Source: Acidobacteriota bacterium (GTDB taxonomy: Bacteria > Acidobacteriota > UBA6911 > RPQK01). Taken from it: a stretch of 24,035 nucleotides of DNA. Both the position numbers and the translations under genes were made by a program. The stretch covers positions 1 through 24,035 of the forward strand of contig RPQK01000021.1 of assembly GCA_003819755.1 (NCBI GenBank). The letters run 5' to 3'. Below, piece after piece: positions 6,504-15,612 of the stretch. The notes beneath the pieces were generated by a model. It was given only the letters and a program-made list of their open reading frames with translations. It made no database searches and was not told where the DNA came from. Positions within the stretch are counted from its first letter, which is position 1; every line of letters starts with the position of its first letter.

Positions 6504-9500
6504 ATGAAGCGCTTGCTTGTTTTTGCGGTCACGCTGGCCCTGTGCTCGTCGCCGTTGGTTTTCGCCCAGGGAGGGGCGGGAATGACAACGGGCACGATCA
6601 GCGGCGTAGTGAAAGACCCGACTGGAGCCGTGATTCCGGGCGCCGAGGTCGTTGTCAATAATGTGGACACCGACGCCAAGCGAACCGTCGTCTCGGATGA
6701 CAGCGGGTTTTACACGGTCCCCAATATTCCTACCGGCAACTACACCATCTCGGTGACGATGCCTGGGTTCAAGACGACAACCTCGCATGCCTTCAAGGTC
6801 GATATCCGGTCCAACCGGGTCGTTGACCTTACTCTTGAGGTCGGATCCGTCGATGAGCAGATCACGGTGGAAGGCGCGTCGTCGGCCCAAGTCGAGTTGC
6901 GAAGCGGTGAAGTCGGCAACCTGATCTCCGGCGAGCAGGTAACCGAACTGCCGCTGAACGGACGCAGTTTTGTCCAGCTGAGTCTCCTGGTCCCGGGGGC
7001 TTCAGCGGCTCAAGACGCCAATGTCCGTTTTACTGGTCTTTTCGCCGGCGTCGACATCTCCTTCAGCGGCAGTCCCTCGAACGCGAACATGTGGCTCGTC
7101 GACGGTACCAACAACGTGGATATCGGCTCGGGGCGTACGATTCTGACCTATCCCTCCGTCGATTCGATCGCGGAGTTCAAAATCCAGCGCAACAGCTACA
7201 CAGCGGACATGGCCGCTTCTTCCGGTGCTCAGGTCAACGTCGTCACAAAGAGCGGAACCAACGAGTTCCACGGCAGTGTGTACGAGTTCCATCGCAACAG
7301 CGCGCTCAACGCGAGTAACTTCTTCCTCAACAGGGCCGGTCAGGATAAGCAGGCCCTGGTCTACAACAACTTCGGTTACACGATCGGCGGCCCCATCGTG
7401 AGGGACCGGGCGTTCTTCTTCTGGTCGCAGGAGTGGCGCCGGGAAGGCCGTGGAATTCCCAGGCAGGCCTTGGTTCCCACTGAACTGGAACGCCAGGGTG
7501 ACTTCAGTGGCCCGAACACCCGGGATTACCCCGATCCAGTCGATCCTTTGACCGGTCAGCCGTTCCCCGGCAACCGGATTCCTGCCGACCGTCTGAGCCC
7601 GGCGGGTCAGGCTTTACTCAACCTCTACCCGCTGCCTACCGTTGCTCTCGACCCCTCCGACCTTGACCGCTTTAACTGGGTCGCAGCGCCTAAGACGCCG
7701 ATCAAGACCCGCCAGGAACAAATTCGTGGAGACTGGAACATCACGGAGAAACACTCGGTGATGGGTCGGATGACTCTCGATACCTGGAAGAATCCAGCCC
7801 CCAGCTTCGTGGAAGGCGGCCTTTGGGGCGACGATCCTTTCCCGGTCGTCGACTCGAACTGGGACCAGCCCGGACACAGCTTAACCACTCAATGGACGTC
7901 GACCTTTGGCTCAGGAACCGTTAACCAGGTGAATTTCTCCTGGTCCGGCAACGAAATCAAGGTCGAACGCGGGTCGGGCGAGGCCGAGAATAGTGCGGTC
8001 ACGGCCGCTATCCCCGAGGTGTTTCCGGGACCGGAAGATCGGGGCCACGCGGTCTTCTGGGGTGATCCGCTGGGCCACGACCTCTGGAATCAGCCTCCCT
8101 GGCAGAACCAGCAGGACCTGTTCGTATGGAAGGATGACTTCTCGAGGGTCATGGGCGACCACTCCTTCAAAGCAGGCGCCCTGTTCAGCACAAACCAGAA
8201 AGACGAAGACATCGACAACAACTCGGCCGCCTATTCCCCGCAATTCTGGTCTGATGGCGGAGAAGCGATTCCCGGCGGCACCCCCGGCCCGGGCTGGGGA
8301 CCAGCCGAGGCTCTCGGTCGTGACGATCAGGTGACCGGGAACGGAATTGCCGATCTGATGCTCAAGGGCACCGCCTGGGGCGGCGGGACGGAAAGCAACA
8401 CGAACCCCCGTTCGCGGGTCAGGTGGAGAGACTATGAGCTCTATTTCGCTGACACCTGGCGAATGTCTCCGAAATTTACCTTGAACTACGGACTCCGCTG
8501 GTCTTACCTGCCCAATCCCTGGGATGATGCAAACCAGATCGGCAACTTCGTCCTGGAACTCTACGATCCAGCAGCCGGCGCAGTGAGCACGAACGGAATG
8601 CTGTTCCCCGACCCGCAGTTCGGAACGACTCCCGATGCTGCAGGGTTTGAGGATGTCAATGACCGTTCTCTGGTAAGAAACTCCTGGACCGACTTTGCGC
8701 CCAGGATCGGTTTTGCCTGGGATCCGACCGGGCGCGGCAAGTGGGCCATCCGAGCTGGTGCGGGCATGTTCTACAACCGCGAGGCGATCAGCGACGTTTT
8801 GACGATGACCATCAATCCTCCGTTCAGAACGACGATCGAATGGCCGAGCGGTCGGTTCCTCGATGCCCTCCCTGCAGCGATGGACTTCACCGGCGGAGCA
8901 GGAGTCGCTCAAACCGGAAAAGCGCTGGATGCCAAGACTCCGGGCAGTTACCAGTGGAACTTCACGATCGAGCGGGAAGTGTGGCGCGACACCAAGGTAG
9001 AACTAGGCTATGTCGCCAATCGGGGCCATCACATTCCGGGCTGGTTCGACATGAACCAGATCCCCGTCCAGCTGCGGACCCAATACGCGATTCTGGAACT
9101 GGATGACAGCGAAGATACCGACGGCGGCCCGTTGCGCCCCTTGTTCCCTCTGGTTGGAGATGTCACCAGCCCTCGGGTTGCAAGCCGAAGCTTTGACTCC
9201 TGGTACCACTCATTCCAGGCGTACTTCGTCAAACGCTTCTCCAACAACGTTTCCTACCAGGTCTCGTATACGTTCAGCAAGCTGCTGTCGACCGCCTACG
9301 GCCTGGGGCACATCGGCGGGAACGTGGTTTCCGACCCGTTCAATATGGCGTATGACAAGGGACTGGCGAGCTTTGACCGCCCCCACATTTTCACGGCTAA
9401 CCTGATCTACCGAACTCCCGCACTGGCCGGCTCGAACGCGTTTGTGCGCACGGCGCTGGGCGGATGGGAAACGTCGGTCATCTACACCGGAAACAGCGGA

Positions 9501-9959
9501 CGGCCGGAAACTGTGACCTGCTGCGCCAATTTCACGGGAACCGAGTCCAACCGGCCCGACCTGGTGGGCGATCCGGAGGGTCCGGAGACAGTGGACGCCT
9601 GGTTCAACATCAACGCGTTCCGTCCGCCTCAGATCCTCGGCCAACTGGGTAATTCGCCGAGGTCGCAGATCCGCGGCCCGGGGGTTAACAACTGGGACCT
9701 CTCATTCATGAAGAACTTCGCCGGCCTGCCCTGGTGGAACAACGAGGGGGCGACCCTTCAGTTCCGGGCCGAGCTGTACAACTCATTCAACCATACTCAG
9801 TTCCAGTTGATTGACACGGGCTTCGACCTTGCTAACCCGACGATCGATCCCGCGACCGGAGCCTTGCTGAGCTTCGAGCAGAACAACAACACGTTCGGAC
9901 AAGTGACTCGCATCCGCGAGCCACGTGAAATCCAGTTCGCTCTCAAGATCCTCTGGTAG
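6504..9959 (+). CDS. Oar-like TonB-dependent receptor with carboxypeptidase-regulatory-like domain
   Basis: The outer-membrane protein is 1151 residues. The ATG at 6504 was chosen because a signal peptide follows (MKRLLVFAVTLALCSSPLVFAQ) and AAGGAAGG precedes it; an upstream in-frame TTG would place 26 unlikely residues before the signal. Residues about 30-120 form a CarboxypepD_reg-like beta domain (TISGVVKDPTGAVIPGAEV, YTVPNIPTGNYTISV). A plug-like region follows (ELPLNGRSF, then ANMWLVDGTNNVD and SGAQVNVVTKSGTNEFHGS), then the 22-strand barrel region. The last residue is an aromatic Trp (ALKILW), the usual signal for outer-membrane assembly. Such receptors are highly expanded in Acidobacteriota, probably for complex carbohydrate or peptide uptake; the substrate is not deducible. 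No partner SusD-like gene is adjacent. Confidence 0.93.
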   Translation: MKRLLVFAVTLALCSSPLVFAQGGAGMTTGTISGVVKDPTGAVIPGAEVVVNNVDTDAKRTVVSDDSGFYTVPNIPTGNYTISVTMPGFKTTTSHAFKVDIRSNRVVDLTLEVGSVDEQITVEGASSAQVELRSGEVGNLISGEQVTELPLNGRSFVQLSLLVPGASAAQDANVRFTGLFAGVDISFSGSPSNANMWLVDGTNNVDIGSGRTILTYPSVDSIAEFKIQRNSYTADMAASSGAQVNVVTKSGTNEFHGSVYEFHRNSALNASNFFLNRAGQDKQALVYNNFGYTIGGPIVRDRAFFFWSQEWRREGRGIPRQALVPTELERQGDFSGPNTRDYPDPVDPLTGQPFPGNRIPADRLSPAGQALLNLYPLPTVALDPSDLDRFNWVAAPKTPIKTRQEQIRGDWNITEKHSVMGRMTLDTWKNPAPSFVEGGLWGDDPFPVVDSNWDQPGHSLTTQWTSTFGSGTVNQVNFSWSGNEIKVERGSGEAENSAVTAAIPEVFPGPEDRGHAVFWGDPLGHDLWNQPPWQNQQDLFVWKDDFSRVMGDHSFKAGALFSTNQKDEDIDNNSAAYSPQFWSDGGEAIPGGTPGPGWGPAEALGRDDQVTGNGIADLMLKGTAWGGGTESNTNPRSRVRWRDYELYFADTWRMSPKFTLNYGLRWSYLPNPWDDANQIGNFVLELYDPAAGAVSTNGMLFPDPQFGTTPDAAGFEDVNDRSLVRNSWTDFAPRIGFAWDPTGRGKWAIRAGAGMFYNREAISDVLTMTINPPFRTTIEWPSGRFLDALPAAMDFTGGAGVAQTGKALDAKTPGSYQWNFTIEREVWRDTKVELGYVANRGHHIPGWFDMNQIPVQLRTQYAILELDDSEDTDGGPLRPLFPLVGDVTSPRVASRSFDSWYHSFQAYFVKRFSNNVSYQVSYTFSKLLSTAYGLGHIGGNVVSDPFNMAYDKGLASFDRPHIFTANLIYRTPALAGSNAFVRTALGGWETSVIYTGNSGRPETVTCCANFTGTESNRPDLVGDPEGPETVDAWFNINAFRPPQILGQLGNSPRSQIRGPGVNNWDLSFMKNFAGLPWWNNEGATLQFRAELYNSFNHTQFQLIDTGFDLANPTIDPATGALLSFEQNNNTFGQVTRIREPREIQFALKILW

Positions 9960-9961
9960 CA

Positions 9962-10097
9962 AAAAAAGGATGAAGGATGAAGAGAAGGATGAAGGATGAA
10001 GGATGAAGATTCGATCTTCCTTTTTTCACCCTTCCTCCTTCATCCTTCATCCTTCATCCTTTGCTTCATCCTTCATCCTTTTCTTCATCCTTCATCC
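9962..10097. repeat. Tandem-word hairpin C (heptamer GGATGAA)
   Basis: The 5' arm has five GGATGAA copies (9968, 9975, 9987, 9994, 10001) after a run of seven A. The 3' arm has seven TTCATCC copies (10039, 10046, 10053, 10065, 10072, 10084, 10091) in blocks of 3, 2 and 2. The copy number differs between arms, so several pairing registers are possible. The element fills the gap between the converging TonB receptor and TPR genes, and its last two copies are read as the end of the TPR coding region, including its stop codon. Confidence 0.95.
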
Positions 10098-11077
10098 TTT
10101 CCTGAGTTCCACTCTTTGATCCGCTTCAGCAGGTCTCGGACTTTGTCGGCGGTCGGGCCTTCGGGCGCCAGCTTCAGGTAGGTTTCCATTTCAGGGACCG
10201 CCTCCAAAGGGCGATCGAGAAGCAGGAGTACTTGCGCCAGCAGGTAGTAGACTGGAGCGTAGGAAGGGCTTGCGGCTCTCGCTTGCCGAAGATAGTTCTC
10301 ACACTCGGCGTTCTTCTTCAGCCCCATGCAGGCGCGCCCGAGCTCGTAGTTGATCTGCCAGGCCGGAGTATCCCGTGACCGGGCCTTCAACAGCTCGCGT
10401 TCCGCTTCGGCAAAACGGCTCTCGGCATTGTAAATTCGACCGAGGCCGAGCAGGGCATCGGAAAGGCTCGGGTCAATTGCGAGCGCCTTTTCAAAAGCAG
10501 CTCGGGCTTCCGCTGATTTCTGCTCGTGAAGCAGCAGAAAGCCTTTGACGGCGTAAGCCTCGGCAAAGGGCGGGTGAAGGCGGAGAGCCTCATCGGCGTG
10601 CTTGAGCGCCGCCTCGAACTTGTTCTCTTTCTCCGCTATCAGAGCTTTCCGGTACTCGTCGCGAGCCTTGGGCGGCACGGCTAAAGCCGAGGCTGAGACG
10701 ACCGGTTCTCCAGGCGGTGTTTCGTCTGTCTTCTTTCCAGGATGCAGCACTATCCGAAGATTTCGGGACACACTGAAGAGGCCTATGTTTTCGTCGAACG
10801 TCCGGTACCCCGATGCGGACACCTGCAGGCGGTAGTTGTCTTCGCTCAGCCGTTCAAATGCAAATCGTCCCTCGTCATTTGACAAAGCAGCGCCCTGCCG
10901 GCTGTAGCTGGTTGTCGACAATACGACCCGGGCATGCTTGATCGGCAGGTCAGACTCGTCGACGACCGTTCCCGTAATGAAGTACGTGCTGTCCCCCCGC
11001 TGACCCACCGCCGGTTCGGCCAGCGCGAGGAGTAGGAAGAGACACCGGATAATCCTCAAACCAATCGGCCGCGACAT
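10085..11077 (-). CDS. Secreted TPR protein with carboxypeptidase-regulatory-like domain
   Basis: The 330-residue product starts with a likely signal peptide (MSRPIGLRIIRCLFLLLALAEPAVGQ), which is why I place the start at 11077 rather than at an upstream ATG (11233). GGGGGAGG touches this ATG with no spacer, which is odd for a ribosome site. Residues about 33-117 form a CarboxypepD_reg beta domain (ITGTVVDESDLPIKHARVVL, GRFAFERLSEDNYRLQVSASGYR). After a Pro-rich linker, about five TPR repeats follow (KARDEYRKALIAEKENKFEAAL onward). It probably acts as a periplasmic or cell-surface scaffold. The last codons K-D-E-G and the TGA stop are made from GGATGAA repeat words. It lies 133 nt after the VWFA gene on the same strand. 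Confidence 0.85.
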   Translation of the reverse strand: MSRPIGLRIIRCLFLLLALAEPAVGQRGDSTYFITGTVVDESDLPIKHARVVLSTTSYSRQGAALSNDEGRFAFERLSEDNYRLQVSASGYRTFDENIGLFSVSRNLRIVLHPGKKTDETPPGEPVVSASALAVPPKARDEYRKALIAEKENKFEAALKHADEALRLHPPFAEAYAVKGFLLLHEQKSAEARAAFEKALAIDPSLSDALLGLGRIYNAESRFAEAERELLKARSRDTPAWQINYELGRACMGLKKNAECENYLRQARAASPSYAPVYYLLAQVLLLLDRPLEAVPEMETYLKLAPEGPTADKVRDLLKRIKEWNSGKDEG

Positions 11078-11136
11078 CCTCCCCCAAGCGTCGCACGAAG
11101 GGCCATAGAGCGCAAGGGCGGGGCGCAATACCAGAG

Positions 11137-11196
11137 CCGGACGCGCACGGACGAACAGGGGCCCTGAGCCGTCCGTGTTGGTCCGGCGTGCGTCCG
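11137..11196. repeat. Degenerate tandem-word hairpin D (ACACGGACG-like)
   Basis: Arms 11137-11157 and 11176-11196 are reverse complements at about 17 of 21 positions with one gap. The word ACACGGACG (its complement CGTCCGTGT) appears in two or three diverged copies per arm: GCACGGACG on the left; CCGTCCGTG, GGTCCGGCG and CGTCCGTGT on the right up to 11200. It lies in the 133-nt gap between two minus-strand genes, after the VWFA stop. It is more decayed than sites A-C, and membership in the same class is an inference from its architecture. Confidence 0.6.
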
Positions 11197-11210
11197 TGTC
11201 GTCCTGGCGC

Positions 11211-13367
11211 TTACGGTTCGGTCGGCTGGCCACCCGGGGGCGCCACCAGCGTGAACCCCGTCTGGGCGGTCGCGGTTTCGCCGCGGGCGGGGTCTTTGGC
11301 TTCGACTCGCAGGATGTAAGGCCCGGGCGGAAGGTTTTCCAGGCTGAAGTAACGGGCGACGGGAAGGTTCGCGACAGGATCGAGCTCGACCGTCCGGCCC
11401 CTCAACGGGATCGGGTTGCGGCTTATGGCTCTGCCGGCGAACATCAGGGACACGTGGCATTCGAGGTCACTGTCCTCTTTCCTGGGATAAATTCGAAAAA
11501 AGCAAATGAGCGGATCCTGGGGTGTGAACCGACGCTCAGACAATGGGATGATCTCCGAACCTCCGGTGCAGAATGGGCTGGCGACACTGGGCGGGGTACG
11601 GAAGGCCTCGCGGGCAAGACAGACGCTGCTCACGGCCAGTCGCCCGTCGGGGGGAGCCAAATACAGGCTACGCTGCTCGACAGCCGTCCTCTGACTGGCC
11701 ACATCACCGACGAGCAGAAGAATCGAATATCTTCCAGGTTCAAGATGCATGGTCGTCCCGAACCTGGCATTCCGAACTTCAGCGGCGCGCGCGGCGGTGG
11801 TGCTGATCTTGGACGGACCCCGAAAGCTGGCGACCACCGTTCCGTCGTCCGTCTGAACCATCCCGAAGGCCTCCAACTCAAGAAAGGCCCGGTCTTCGGA
11901 TTCGTGCAGCGTAAGGTCCTTCATGGGCAGATCAACGAGCAGGTGGACCTCGTAGTGTCCGTCCTTGTCCAGAAAATGTGAACAATGCGACGAAAGTCGG
12001 AATCTCGAATCCCCGGGTCCCGCACTATTGACTTCCCGCAACAGGCGTTTGTAATCGTCTGGCGAGAGGAGCGAGGCAGCCGGAGGAAGCGCCCAGTATC
12101 CGGTCCTGGCCCTTACCTGCACCCCCGGTCGCGTCACCTCCACCCTGATAGCCCGGAACTCGCCGTCAAACTTCTTTTCTTGAGGACGATAACTGAGCAG
12201 GTAGTGACTCCGGGCGTCGGCGTCGATCCTCTTCAGAGCAGAAAGGAAGTCGTTCGTATGCCGGATCAGGAAGCCGCCCGTGGAGGTCGTGAGATAGCGC
12301 AGGGTGCTGTCCTTTTGATCGGTTCCGATCTCCCGCGCCCGGTCAAATTGAGAAATGCCCGCGTAGGCCAGCTTTCTGTCGCCCGGACGCAGCGCGCTCA
12401 CGTCGTACAACTCCGACTCGGTTTTCGCCTGCTTGTACTGCAGCCCGCCGCCGTCGATGGCATAGACCGCCAGATTGCTGCGGTTTGCCACAGAAATGCT
12501 TCGGAAGAAAGCTCGTTCCAGGGTCATCGGCACCGAGAAGCCCTGGGAGAACATAATCAGCGTCTTTCGCCCCGGAATATGCTCGACCCCGCGCGCAATC
12601 GTCTCTATGGCGCCGATGATCGGACGGCTCTGTTGCTGGCGGCTGAAGGACAACTGCGCATAGTAGCGGGCCTCGAGCCTCTGGGCCATCAACATATATT
12701 GGTTGAGGAACTCGATATACCGGCTCTGCGGACCCCGAGCCTCAGCCGGAGTGTTGGAAACAATTGAGTCAATGGATGAGGCGAGCAACACCGAGCGGTC
12801 CTGGGCGCCCTGCGCACTATCCGTCAGGTTTTCCTGGTCAAGGGCATAGACACTCCCGGCCAGGTCCGAATGCTCGAGAGCCCGGATAATCTCCTCCTTG
12901 TTCCCGGTAAACTGCTGCAAAAACTTAAGACTCATCCCCACCTGGAAGACGGCCACCAGGTCGCCCGGAACCATCTGCTCCCGGATGTACCGGACGGCTG
13001 CGTCGCGCACGTAGCCCTGGTTCAGATACTCGATCGTTGCGTAGTCCAGAAGAAGGATGATCAATCGCGGCGAGTCGGGAACCTCGAGCGGCGCCGCCTG
13101 GACGAAACCAGTCGGCGCGGGGCCCCCTCCCCCTTGTCCGGCTGATCGCGAAACCAGCTGGCAAGTGTCCAATTCCTGGGGGTTCCCATCTTCGAAAATC
13201 CGGAATTCCTCGGCCTTCAGATCGGTGACATGCTTGTTGCTTTTGTCAGTGACGACGACATCGACCAGGATCGAGTAGTTATCGACCCGAAGGGCAGGCT
13301 CTTTTTGCGGCAAGGCGAGGACAACGGCGCAAAGCAGGCCCGAAAGCAGGAAGACCACACGGCACAT
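11211..13367 (-). CDS. Secreted VWFA-related acidobacterial-family protein
   Basis: The 718-residue protein has a signal peptide (MCRVVFLLSGLLCAVVLALPQ) and the N-terminal strand region typical of the acidobacterial VWFA-related family (VDNYSILVDVVVTDKSNKHV, LKAEEFRIFEDGNPQEL). A von Willebrand A-like domain follows at about 100-305 (RLIILLLDYATIEYLNQGY, GDLVAVFQVG, KTLIMFSQGFS). The metal site is degenerate: the DxSxS motif reads D-Y-A-T-I. Residues about 430-718 form a beta-rich C-terminal part with a closing Ig-like segment. GGAGGA precedes the ATG at 8 nt spacing. Function is unknown; family members are thought to be exported adhesion or scaffold proteins. Presence of this family is the strongest taxonomic clue in the window. 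Confidence 0.92.
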   Translation of the reverse strand: MCRVVFLLSGLLCAVVLALPQKEPALRVDNYSILVDVVVTDKSNKHVTDLKAEEFRIFEDGNPQELDTCQLVSRSAGQGGGGPAPTGFVQAAPLEVPDSPRLIILLLDYATIEYLNQGYVRDAAVRYIREQMVPGDLVAVFQVGMSLKFLQQFTGNKEEIIRALEHSDLAGSVYALDQENLTDSAQGAQDRSVLLASSIDSIVSNTPAEARGPQSRYIEFLNQYMLMAQRLEARYYAQLSFSRQQQSRPIIGAIETIARGVEHIPGRKTLIMFSQGFSVPMTLERAFFRSISVANRSNLAVYAIDGGGLQYKQAKTESELYDVSALRPGDRKLAYAGISQFDRAREIGTDQKDSTLRYLTTSTGGFLIRHTNDFLSALKRIDADARSHYLLSYRPQEKKFDGEFRAIRVEVTRPGVQVRARTGYWALPPAASLLSPDDYKRLLREVNSAGPGDSRFRLSSHCSHFLDKDGHYEVHLLVDLPMKDLTLHESEDRAFLELEAFGMVQTDDGTVVASFRGPSKISTTAARAAEVRNARFGTTMHLEPGRYSILLLVGDVASQRTAVEQRSLYLAPPDGRLAVSSVCLAREAFRTPPSVASPFCTGGSEIIPLSERRFTPQDPLICFFRIYPRKEDSDLECHVSLMFAGRAISRNPIPLRGRTVELDPVANLPVARYFSLENLPPGPYILRVEAKDPARGETATAQTGFTLVAPPGGQPTEP

Positions 13368-13402
13368 GGGCAGTTCCTCCAGAAGCGCAGGCGGCCGTGT
13401 AG

Positions 13403-13408
13403 TATAAT
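13403..13408 (+). promoter_or_regulatory. Perfect -10 hexamer upstream of the TMEM14-like gene
   Basis: TATAAT lies 77 nt upstream of the ATG at 13486, in the 118-nt divergent gap. No recognisable -35 is found at 16-18 nt. The gap carries no hairpin of the tandem-word type. Confidence 0.3.
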
Positions 13409-13485
13409 CCAGGAAACGTCATCTGGGTAGCTTTTACCAAATCTAAATCACGGTCGATGTTCGCTGATCAGTCCGGGGGTCACTC

Positions 13486-13812
13486 ATGAAGATCGCAGCA
13501 ATCTCCACATTGATTTACGGCTTCCTGGTGCTCGCGGGTGGGGTTTTTGGGTACCTGCAAGCGAAGAGCCTGCCATCCCTTATTGCAGGCGGCGTCTGCG
13601 GGGTTATCGTCCTCGTGGCAGGCGGTTACATGTGGGCGGGGAGTATTCCGGCCGCCTACGTCGCCGGAGCAATGGCCCTTTTCCTTGCTCTCTTTTTTGC
13701 CTATCGATTTACATCAACCGGGAAAATCATGCCCGGCGGTGTAATGCTGGCCCTGAGCTTTGTGGCGGTCGTGATTCTGGTGTTCGGCGTTTTTAACAGC
13801 CTGAGACAATAG
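13486..13812 (+). CDS. TMEM14/UPF0136-like small membrane protein
   Basis: The 108-residue protein is almost wholly hydrophobic with four predicted membrane helices: about 4-24, 31-50, 55-72 and 81-104. Glycine-rich packing motifs (LAGGVFGYLQAKSLPSLIAGG, VLVAGGYMW) match the TMEM14/UPF0136 family, known in mitochondria, plastids and bacteria. In eukaryotes, relatives are linked to porphyrin or fatty-acid movement; the bacterial role is unknown. A GGGGG run 6 nt before the ATG may serve as a weak ribosome site. The gene converges on the R3H/AAA gene, with a hairpin starting at its stop codon. Confidence 0.8.
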   Translation: MKIAAISTLIYGFLVLAGGVFGYLQAKSLPSLIAGGVCGVIVLVAGGYMWAGSIPAAYVAGAMALFLALFFAYRFTSTGKIMPGGVMLALSFVAVVILVFGVFNSLRQ

Positions 13813-13903
13813 AAAGGACCTCAAAGACCTCAAAGGACCTCAAGGACCAAAGGAAAAGCACGCGTTTTGTCCTTGACGTCTCTGAGGTCTTTGAGGTCCT
13901 TTC
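13812..13903. repeat. Tandem-word hairpin A2 (AAGGACCTC, same word as A1)
   Basis: Left arm 13812-13851 begins GAAAGGACCTCAA and right arm 13866-13903 ends TTGAGGTCCTTTC. The arms match at nearly all positions apart from a few mismatches and one 2-nt gap. Each arm carries about three to four copies of GACCTCAA(A/G). Both this hairpin and A1 (13 kb away) start with the same 13 nt and share CAAGGACCAAA at the inner end, so they are true relatives. It lies between two converging genes and its first base is the last base of the TAG stop codon of the TMEM14-like gene. Confidence 0.92.
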
Positions 13904-13907
13904 CGAA

Positions 13908-15596
13908 TCACGCCGGGTACACTACCACTCGCCGGTACGGCGGCTTTCCCTTACTTTCCGACGCCAGCCCATGGCTGTACACCAGTTCGTGCTGCAGCCT
14001 TCGAACGTAAGAGTTTTGCGGTGAAAGCTCGACGGGCGCCACGTTGCGCTGCACGCGGACAATCGCGTCTTCCGCCTCATGCAGGGCCTCCTCGGCCGAT
14101 GTTACTTTCCATTCCTCTTCCTGCACGACGCCTGCACCGAAATAGTCGATCAGAAAACTCCTGATCTGGCTGGATGTGTTGCTCTTGATGGTCCGGAAGT
14201 CGACGCCATCGTCGAGCGCTTCTTGAAGCTTCTTGGGCTCCCTCTTTCTTTGGGCCTTCAGGCTCAGGACCACGTCGGCATGAATCGGCTGATCGGCCAG
14301 GCGAGCAGGCACCCGGAGCTCCCGGATCGACTTGTCCAGCCGGATCCGGCTTACGCCGATCGGGTAGATGCGAGTAACACCAGATCGGCGCCGTCGCCCC
14401 GACTCCCGGCTTTTCTCGCCCTGAGACTGTTCTTCTGCGACCTCCGCCCGCTCCATGGGCGGCTCCGGCTTGGCCGGCCGCTCCGGCCCATCGGCTCGTC
14501 GAGCGGGCCGCCGGTCCGCAGGCGGTTCGATCTGAAAACTCCCGTCGGCAGCCCGAACCCGGTTCTCGGGCCGCAACGGCGAGCCAGACAGAAACCGATC
14601 AACCACGCGGGAAATATCGTGGTACACCGCCAACTGGTTACGATCATGGATTTCCACCAGGATGTCGAAGGTGGGCGGAGCTTTGCGCTCAAGAACGCTC
14701 TTTCGTGTCCCGCGCCGCCGGGCTTCCTCATCGGAGAGGGTGACGACCTGGACACCGCCCACCAGATCCGACAGAGTGGGATTTGAAAGCAGGTTATCCA
14801 GGTTGATGCCGTGCGCGGTGGCAACCAGTTGGACGCCGCGTTCCGCGATGGTGCGCGCGGCCAGTGCCTCAGCCAGCGTCCCGATTTCATCAATGACGAT
14901 GACTTCAGGCATGTGATTCTCGACCGCTTCGATCATCACCTGGTGCTGAAGCTCGGGCGCCGGCACCTGCATTCGCCTCGCACTCCCGATGCCGGGATGC
15001 GGCACATCCCCGTCGCCGGCGATCTCATTAGAGGTGTCGACGACAATGACTCGCTTGTTGAAATCGTCAGCCAGGACTCGCGCCGCTTCCCTGAGCAGAG
15101 TCGTCTTCCCAACGCCCGGAGGTCCAAGCAGGAGAATACTTTTCCCCGTCTCAATCACATCCCGGATGATGTCCACCGTGCCGGTCACCGCCCGTCCGAC
15201 CCGGCAGGTAAGGCCAATCACCTGCTGCCGACGATTCCGGATCGCGCTTATCCTGTGGAGCGTCCGCTCAATCCCGGCCCGGTTGTCTCCCGTAAAGGAC
15301 CCCACGCGCTTAACCACGAATTCAAGGTCTTGGGGAGTCACTTCGATGTCGACCAGCCGAACATCCTTCCCGAAGAACCGGGCATCGGCGATCCGGCCGA
15401 GATCCATGACGATCTCGACCAGATTCTCCACGTCCGGATCTTTGCGCAGGGCGTCACGCACCCGTTGGGGGAGCACCTCGAGCAACAGGGAGAGGTCGTC
15501 CGGCACCTGTTTTTCGGCGCGCCCTTTGCTCTGCCTCGGCTTCTTCGGCTTGACCTGCTCTTCCACCTGGGGATTCAGTTCCTTGCTTTCTTGCAT
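13908..15596 (-). CDS. AAA ATPase with C-terminal R3H domain (Ycf45/SpoIIIAA-like)
   Basis: The 562-residue soluble protein has a charged N-terminal tail (1-30), a helical region, and an ATPase domain with Walker A GPPGVGKT (158-165) and Walker B VIVIDEIGT (232-240). A low-complexity Arg/Glu/Pro linker (about 355-400) and a C-terminal R3H single-stranded nucleic-acid-binding domain follow (about 500-562; RxxxH in RRLQHELV). This matches the family annotated as single-stranded nucleic acid-binding R3H protein, related to plastid Ycf45 and sporulation SpoIIIAA ATPases. A nucleic-acid-dependent ATPase role is likely; the target is unknown. No clear ribosome site precedes the ATG at 15596. It is downstream of the peptidase gene on the same strand. 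Confidence 0.88.
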   Translation of the reverse strand: MQESKELNPQVEEQVKPKKPRQSKGRAEKQVPDDLSLLLEVLPQRVRDALRKDPDVENLVEIVMDLGRIADARFFGKDVRLVDIEVTPQDLEFVVKRVGSFTGDNRAGIERTLHRISAIRNRRQQVIGLTCRVGRAVTGTVDIIRDVIETGKSILLLGPPGVGKTTLLREAARVLADDFNKRVIVVDTSNEIAGDGDVPHPGIGSARRMQVPAPELQHQVMIEAVENHMPEVIVIDEIGTLAEALAARTIAERGVQLVATAHGINLDNLLSNPTLSDLVGGVQVVTLSDEEARRRGTRKSVLERKAPPTFDILVEIHDRNQLAVYHDISRVVDRFLSGSPLRPENRVRAADGSFQIEPPADRRPARRADGPERPAKPEPPMERAEVAEEQSQGEKSRESGRRRRSGVTRIYPIGVSRIRLDKSIRELRVPARLADQPIHADVVLSLKAQRKREPKKLQEALDDGVDFRTIKSNTSSQIRSFLIDYFGAGVVQEEEWKVTSAEEALHEAEDAIVRVQRNVAPVELSPQNSYVRRLQHELVYSHGLASESKGKPPYRRVVVYPA

Positions 15597-15612
15597 GGTT
15601 CGTCGTGCGGGC

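Noticed and set aside
9962..10097. Possible CRISPR array, because of many short repeats in a gap.
   Set aside because: The units are 7 nt and directly adjacent with no spacers, and the second half is inverted. No cas gene is present.
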